Source: CAXRDE01 sp964229355 (GTDB lineage: Bacteria; Cyanobacteriota; Sericytochromatia; UBA7694). From it: DNA of 64,000 nt. The notes beneath the pieces were generated by a model. The model saw only the letters and a program-made list of their open reading frames with translations, did not search any database and was not told the origin of the DNA. The translations under genes and the position numbers were made by a program. The stretch lies in NCBI GenBank assembly GCA_964229355.1, contig CAXRDE010000004.1, positions 124,001 to 188,000 of the forward strand. The letters are read 5' to 3'. Below are positions 59,440 through 64,000 of the stretch, in pieces. Each line of letters begins with the position of its first letter. Within the stretch, counting starts at the first letter, position 1.

Positions 59440-61122
59440 ATGAACACACCCGACAACGACATTTCAGCCCCCAATTTTGTCTACGATATTATTGACGCCG
59501 ATTTGGCCGCTGGCAAGCACAGCGAAATTATCACCCGCTTTCCTCCTGAACCCAGCGGATATGCCCACCTCGGTCACGTGAAGGCCATTACCCTCAACTT
59601 TGGCGCTGCCCAAAAATACAACGGCCGCTGCCACCTGCGCTTTGATGACACCAACCCCGAAAAAGAAAAGCCTGAGTACGTGGAAGCCATGCAGCGCGAT
59701 ATCAAATGGTTGGGGTATGACTGGCAAGATCATTTGTATTTTGCCTCTGACTATTTTCCGCAGCTTTATGATGCGGCAGTGACCCTGATTAAAAAAGGCA
59801 AGGCCTATGTGGACAGTCTCAGTGCTGAAGAAATTCGTGAGTACCGCGGCACCCTGACAGAACCTGGCAAAAACAGCCCCTACCGGGATCGTTCTGTAGA
59901 AGAAAACCTCAAGCTGCTCGAAGAAATGAAAAACGGTGAGCATGCCGAAGGTTCACATATTGTACGGGCCAAAATTGACATGAGCAGCCCCAATATCAAT
60001 ATGCGTGACCCGGCCATTTACCGCATTCGTAAAGAAGCTCACGGTCGCACCGGGACGGCGTGGAGTATTTACCCCATGTATGACTTTGCCCACTGTGTTT
60101 CTGACGCTATTGAAAACATTACCCACTCCCTGTGTTCACTGGAATTTGAAGACCACCGCCCCCTTTATGACTGGTTTTTAGAGGAGCTGGACTGGCCCAA
60201 ACCCCGCCCCCATCAGTATGAATTCGCCCGTCTGAATGTACCGGGTACTGTCACCAGTAAACGCCACCTGCGTAGCCTGATTGAATCTGGTAAGATCAGT
60301 GGCTGGGATGACCCGCGTCTGCCGACCATTTCAGGCATGCGCCGTCGGGGTATTACCGCCGCTTCGCTGAAAAGCTTTAGTGAGCGAATTGGGGTTTCCA
60401 AGCGCAACAGCGAGATCGAGCCCGCCTTTTTGGACTTCTGTGTGCGAGAAGATCTCAACAAAGTGGCGCAGCGCCGTATGGCTGTACTGGACCCACTGAA
60501 AGTGGTTATTACCAATTACCCTGCGGATCAAGAAGAAATGCTCAAGGCCGAAAACAACCCTGAGGACTGCAAAAGCGGTGAGCGCGATATGCCTTTTTGC
60601 AATACCATCTACATTGAGCGTGAAGACTTTATGGAAGATGCCCCCAAAAAATTCTTCCGTTTGGCCCCCGGTAAAACCGCTCGCTTAAAGCACGCCTATT
60701 ACATCACCTGTGATGAAGTCATTAAAGACGAAGCGGGTGAAGTGATTGAACTGCGCTGTTCTTATGACCCCGAAAGCCGTGGCGGTTGGAACCCCAATGG
60801 TCCCAAAGTCAAAGGGACCCTGCACTGGGTGTCTGCGCGCCATTGCAAAACCGCTGAAATTCGCACCTATAGCCATCTGTTAAATGATCATGAGGATCCA
60901 GAGGCTTCTTATGTGGATCGTTTCAACCCTGATTCGCTGGTGGTCAGTGAGGCCCTGATTGAACCCGCCCTGGCAGATGCTCAGCCCGGTGAGCACTTTC
61001 AGTTCTTGCGCAAAGGCTATTACACCATGGATCCCGACTCAAGTCCCGGAAAGCCTGTGTTTAACCTGACCGTGGGTCTGGTGGATTCCTGGGCTAAAAA
61101 AATGAAAAACCAGAACGCTTAA
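59440..61122 (+). CDS. glnS: Glutaminyl-tRNA synthetase
   Basis: GlnRS charges tRNA-Gln directly with glutamine. The 560-residue protein has the class I HIGH-like site (PPEPSGYAHLGH), RFDDTNPEKE, FEDHRPLYDWFLEEL and the KMSKS-like GVSKRNSE, plus the C-terminal anticodon-binding beta-barrels (WVSARHCKTAEIRTYSHLL). It aligns with E. coli GlnRS along its whole length and is not a GluRS. Many bacteria, including cyanobacteria, lack it and use GatCAB instead. Single gene with strong ribosome binding site; it ends 3 bases from the convergent kinase gene. Confidence 0.96.
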   Translation: MNTPDNDISAPNFVYDIIDADLAAGKHSEIITRFPPEPSGYAHLGHVKAITLNFGAAQKYNGRCHLRFDDTNPEKEKPEYVEAMQRDIKWLGYDWQDHLYFASDYFPQLYDAAVTLIKKGKAYVDSLSAEEIREYRGTLTEPGKNSPYRDRSVEENLKLLEEMKNGEHAEGSHIVRAKIDMSSPNINMRDPAIYRIRKEAHGRTGTAWSIYPMYDFAHCVSDAIENITHSLCSLEFEDHRPLYDWFLEELDWPKPRPHQYEFARLNVPGTVTSKRHLRSLIESGKISGWDDPRLPTISGMRRRGITAASLKSFSERIGVSKRNSEIEPAFLDFCVREDLNKVAQRRMAVLDPLKVVITNYPADQEEMLKAENNPEDCKSGERDMPFCNTIYIEREDFMEDAPKKFFRLAPGKTARLKHAYYITCDEVIKDEAGEVIELRCSYDPESRGGWNPNGPKVKGTLHWVSARHCKTAEIRTYSHLLNDHEDPEASYVDRFNPDSLVVSEALIEPALADAQPGEHFQFLRKGYYTMDPDSSPGKPVFNLTVGLVDSWAKKMKNQNA

Positions 61123-61125
61123 GCC

Positions 61126-62526
61126 TTAGAAAAAATGCTGCTGCCACTGCTGATACTCAGCGGGTGGCAGCGTATTTTTTAGGTGTTCTTGAATGCCGTG
61201 TCGCAGCAATTGCTGTTCTGCAGGGCTAAGCACAACGGGTAAACGGACCCGCTGTTTTTTGCCAAAGGATAGCGTGGTCTGCGTGTGGGTCCACACCCTG
61301 ATATTGTCTCTGGTATTGGCTTCAATGGCACTGAGGGCTTTGAGTGTATGGGGAGTACCCTGGTAGCGCAAAACAGGGCCGTCTAGCTGAATTGTGACAT
61401 CCTGTTTAAACTGCGCGTAGAGGGCCTGATACTCCAGACGGGTCAGATATCCCCAAATGGCCAAAACACCCAGTGAAAAAGGGTGCCAGTCCATGATTCC
61501 ATGGTAAAAGCCGCTGCCGCCGGGAATCCATGCGTTGACGCCCCAGAACATGAGGGGCCACATCAAACTCAAATAGATAAAACTTAGCACCAGGGCGCGG
61601 CCCAATTGGTGCTGCAAACTGAGCCAGATCAAGGTGCCGGGTGTGGGCATGGGGGCCTGGGTTTTAATCGTGATCGAGGTCTGTTTGGGTTGGGGATAGC
61701 TCACCTGTAAGCGCTCAGTGGCTTCAGGTAAGGACTGGGCTTTGAGCCAGTTTAAAGCTTCTGAGGCATCCTGGGGGCGGTTCTGTATGACCGGATCGCT
61801 AAGCACATCGAGCCACCGCAAGAAGGCCGGACTGACCTGGACGTGTTCATGAAACAAGACCCGCAATTGTTGATCCTGGGGTAAATGATAAGGTGGTATG
61901 CCACTGAGACACTCAATACAGGTCATGGCCAGGGCATAGACATCGGTAGCGGGTTTGACCTGACCTGCAGCCTGTTCCGGGGGCATGTAACCAAAGGTGC
62001 CTGCCACGGTCATTTGGTTCACCAATGTCGCGTCCCGCACGGCCCCAAAGTCCACCAGGTAGACCTGGTTGTCCTGGTCCAGCAAGATATTTTCGGGTTT
62101 AAGATCCCGGTGAATGACCGGGGGGTTGAGGCCATGCAAATAGCTGAGAATGTGGAGCAATTGTTCGGCCAGCTGTTTGACCTGTAACTCGCTCAGGGGG
62201 CCTTGACCAAGGCGCGTGCGCAGACTTTGCCCCACAATGGCCTCCTGGACCAAAAAGCAGGCTTTCTCTTCTCGAAAGTGATCGCGCAAGGCCGGAATAC
62301 GGGGGTGTTTTAAGCTGGCAAGGGTTTTTACTTCCCGCTCAAAGAGATCCAGCTCAGACCAGTCTTTGACATGTTCCATACTCAATTGCTTGATAATCAC
62401 GGGCTCTGCCATATGTAGATCCTGGCCCCAGTAGGTGACATGGCCTTCGCGCCGCTGCAGCAGGCGTGTGCATTGGTAGCGCTCTTGAAGGCAGGGTAAA
62501 TCAGGGGTGTTCGCGATCTCAGACAC
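61126..62526 (-). CDS. Ser/Thr protein kinase with membrane helices, second of pair
   Basis: A 466-residue Hanks-type kinase: catalytic Asp141 in HRDLKPENILL, DFGAV, and GTFGYMPPEQAAG with DVYALAMT. The glycine-rich ATP loop is not recognisable (LLQRREGHVTYWG). Two transmembrane helices (about 315-335 and 355-375) follow the kinase domain, and a C-terminal beta-rich domain of about 80 residues resembles that of the upstream kinase. The start is GTG inside the upstream gene (8-base overlap) behind AAAGGGG. Target proteins are unknown. Confidence 0.9.
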   Translation of the reverse strand: MSEIANTPDLPCLQERYQCTRLLQRREGHVTYWGQDLHMAEPVIIKQLSMEHVKDWSELDLFEREVKTLASLKHPRIPALRDHFREEKACFLVQEAIVGQSLRTRLGQGPLSELQVKQLAEQLLHILSYLHGLNPPVIHRDLKPENILLDQDNQVYLVDFGAVRDATLVNQMTVAGTFGYMPPEQAAGQVKPATDVYALAMTCIECLSGIPPYHLPQDQQLRVLFHEHVQVSPAFLRWLDVLSDPVIQNRPQDASEALNWLKAQSLPEATERLQVSYPQPKQTSITIKTQAPMPTPGTLIWLSLQHQLGRALVLSFIYLSLMWPLMFWGVNAWIPGGSGFYHGIMDWHPFSLGVLAIWGYLTRLEYQALYAQFKQDVTIQLDGPVLRYQGTPHTLKALSAIEANTRDNIRVWTHTQTTLSFGKKQRVRLPVVLSPAEQQLLRHGIQEHLKNTLPPAEYQQWQQHFF

Positions 62527-63910
62527 GGGTATGTACCCCTTTCGTATTCAGCGCGTTGGCCAGGGTCTGGCGGGTTTCTATAGAAAAAGGGACCTGTAAG
62601 GTCACGCGATGGTCCCAAAATCCACGCTGTAGGCGGTGAAAGCGTAATTGCATTTGGTAGGGTTTCAGACGAATTTCCCGCAAATTTTTGAGGGCATAGC
62701 GATACTGTACTTTTTTAGCGCCCCAAATGCCCCGGTTGCGGATATAGGTATGGGTCAAGTGTTCGCTATCCACAGTAAGTTGCTGTTGTTCTGCCAATTG
62801 ACCAAACCAGCGCCGGTAGGTGATGATGCACAAAAAGGGAGCCAGTATTGCCATGAAGATCAGAGCGATCGTATCATTGTGAGGGTAATATCGATTAGCC
62901 CCCAATGGTCTGATCACGTTCAGGAGCCAATGGGTGCCAAAAAAAAGGCTCCCATACCAGGCCATACTACTGGCCATATACAGGCTAAGCTGCCCGATAA
63001 TGGCACCGCTGAAAGATTTTCCCTTGATTTCGACGCTGACGGTGGTGGGGGTTTCTTCGAGCCAAATGGCCGGACTGAGTTCCTGTTTGCCGTGGCTGGC
63101 CCGTACCGTGGTGCGGTGTTCAACTTCAGCTAAGTGTTCTGCCCGATTCAGGGCCTCCAATGCCTCTGCGGCACTGCCAAAACGCTGGGCGGGGTAGGGG
63201 GCCACCATGTGCTCCAGCCAGCGTTTAAAGCCCTGAGACACATGCAGCGCCTCTTGAAATTGCAGGTACAGGCCCTGGCGGGGAATGCTTTGTAAGGGGC
63301 TGCCGGACAACAGCTCGATCCAGGTCATGCCCAGGGCATAGAGATCGGAAGCGGGGGAGGCCTGACCGCTGAGTTGCTCCGGGGCCATATAGGCGAAGGA
63401 GCCTGCGACGGTATGCTGTGCCCCTTGCTGTTGGCGTACGGCCCCAAAATCAATGATGTACAGTTGATCTTCGGCGTTGATCATCAGATTTTCGGGTTTG
63501 AGATCGCGGTGGACGAGAGGGGGCTGGGCACTGTGCACCGCCGTTAAAATCTCCAGCGCCTGGGTTATCAAGTCACGGGCCTGGATTTCTGAAATTTTCC
63601 AGCGCCGATCCATGCGGGCTCGCAAGGTTTCACCTTCAATTTTCTCTTGAACCACAATGGCCTGACCCTTGTCTTGCACAAAGGCGATAAGTTTGGGAAT
63701 ACGGGGGTGTTGTAAGCTTTTTAAAGCTTCAGCTTCTCGTTCAAACAGTGTGTACGCTTGCCAGTCCTCGGTTTGGTCCAGATCGAGGATCTTCACAATG
63801 ACCGGGGTTTGGGTCTCTTGATCCAGGGCTTCCCAGGTCTGGGTGTGTTCCCGCTGGGCATATACGTGGAGCAATTGATAGCGTTCTAAAATCAAGTCGT
63901 GGGTTTTCAT
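62519..63910 (-). CDS. Ser/Thr protein kinase with membrane helices, first of pair
   Basis: A 463-residue Hanks-type kinase: catalytic Asp136 in HRDLKPENLMI, DFGAVRQ, GSFAYMAPEQLSG. The ATP loop lacks glycines entirely (VYAQREHTQTWEA), while the Lys of VIVKIL and the Glu of the C-helix are kept. Two transmembrane segments (about 305-330 and 347-367) and a C-terminal PH-like domain follow. It is a diverged paralogue of the next gene and overlaps it, so the pair probably arose by duplication and acts together. AGGA precedes the ATG. Confidence 0.9.
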   Translation of the reverse strand: MKTHDLILERYQLLHVYAQREHTQTWEALDQETQTPVIVKILDLDQTEDWQAYTLFEREAEALKSLQHPRIPKLIAFVQDKGQAIVVQEKIEGETLRARMDRRWKISEIQARDLITQALEILTAVHSAQPPLVHRDLKPENLMINAEDQLYIIDFGAVRQQQGAQHTVAGSFAYMAPEQLSGQASPASDLYALGMTWIELLSGSPLQSIPRQGLYLQFQEALHVSQGFKRWLEHMVAPYPAQRFGSAAEALEALNRAEHLAEVEHRTTVRASHGKQELSPAIWLEETPTTVSVEIKGKSFSGAIIGQLSLYMASSMAWYGSLFFGTHWLLNVIRPLGANRYYPHNDTIALIFMAILAPFLCIITYRRWFGQLAEQQQLTVDSEHLTHTYIRNRGIWGAKKVQYRYALKNLREIRLKPYQMQLRFHRLQRGFWDHRVTLQVPFSIETRQTLANALNTKGVHTRV

Positions 63911-64000
63911 CGGGCATCCTGAACATGCGTGATTTTATCTATTGTAACGCACCCGAAAAGCATATCCGTTCGCCCCTGCACCGTGCTACGCTGTGGGGCA

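Noticed and set aside
1..64000. tRNA, rRNA, CRISPR arrays, insertion sequences or prophage genes
   Set aside because: I looked through the gaps and found no cloverleaf, repeat-spacer array, transposase, integrase or phage structural gene.

Overview
The window is one densely coded bacterial chromosome segment of about 58 protein genes. No gap between genes exceeds 300 bases; the largest are 38270-38461 and 44692-44858. I saw no rRNA, tRNA, CRISPR array or insertion sequence. The gene content suggests a motile, two-membrane bacterium: flagellar MS-ring and switch genes, an MlaEF-type lipid transporter, many lipoproteins, an L,D-transpeptidase and an S-layer-homology protein. A DUF3084-like protein, numerous Ser/Thr kinases and large GAF/PAS hybrid kinases would fit a non-photosynthetic relative of Cyanobacteria (Vampirovibrionia/Sericytochromatia-like), but that placement is inference and is not proven by this sequence.

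Layout. 1-4174 (minus): fliF-fliG-fliH-fliW-csrA and the start of a secreted protein, all overlapping. 4350-9689 (plus): a 2-Cys peroxiredoxin, then a coupled pair of sensor/regulator proteins. 9697-12985 (minus): division and wall cluster (rsmH, an FtsL-like protein, an FtsI-type PBP). 13053-17869 (minus): a VOC protein, a PLC-like zinc protein, lipoproteins, a secreted metallopeptidase and a DUF4177 protein. 17957-27840 (plus, except one GT-B-like gene): a metallopeptidase lipoprotein, a GH3 adenylase, a HEAT membrane protein with a GT2 synthase, MlaEF with two coiled-coil or membrane partners. 27867-33305: a heterodimeric ABC exporter, a GNAT, exonuclease VII. 33441-37469: two large lipoproteins, one propeller-like. 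37606-41858: fluoride channel, a small acidic protein, a DUF218/L,D-transpeptidase/membrane operon, an orphan sugar-binding lipoprotein. 41855-48176: small proteins, a metallophosphatase, an unknown exported protein, and a FAAL-ACP-CysQ operon. 48284-54948 (plus): a degenerate GGDEF protein, DgkA, a coupled pair of C39-like cysteine peptidases, RtcB and an SLH protein. 55185-63910: a giant double-DUF445 protein, GlnRS, and two overlapping Ser/Thr kinases.

Two sequence-level patterns recur. First, many promoters look like extended -10 elements (TGn followed by TATACT-like) with no clear -35. Second, three genes (crcB, the sugar-binding lipoprotein, the FAAL) carry TGG plus a -10 hexamer exactly 7 bases before ATG with no ribosome binding site, which predicts leaderless mRNAs; the first ABC exporter gene is similar with 9 bases.

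No single locus is certainly a new system. The best candidates for undescribed biology are the C39-like peptidase pair without signal peptides, the HEAT/GT2 operon behind a repeat-flanked promoter, the FAAL-ACP-CysQ operon, the MlaEF operon lacking an MCE gene, and the double-DUF445 protein.
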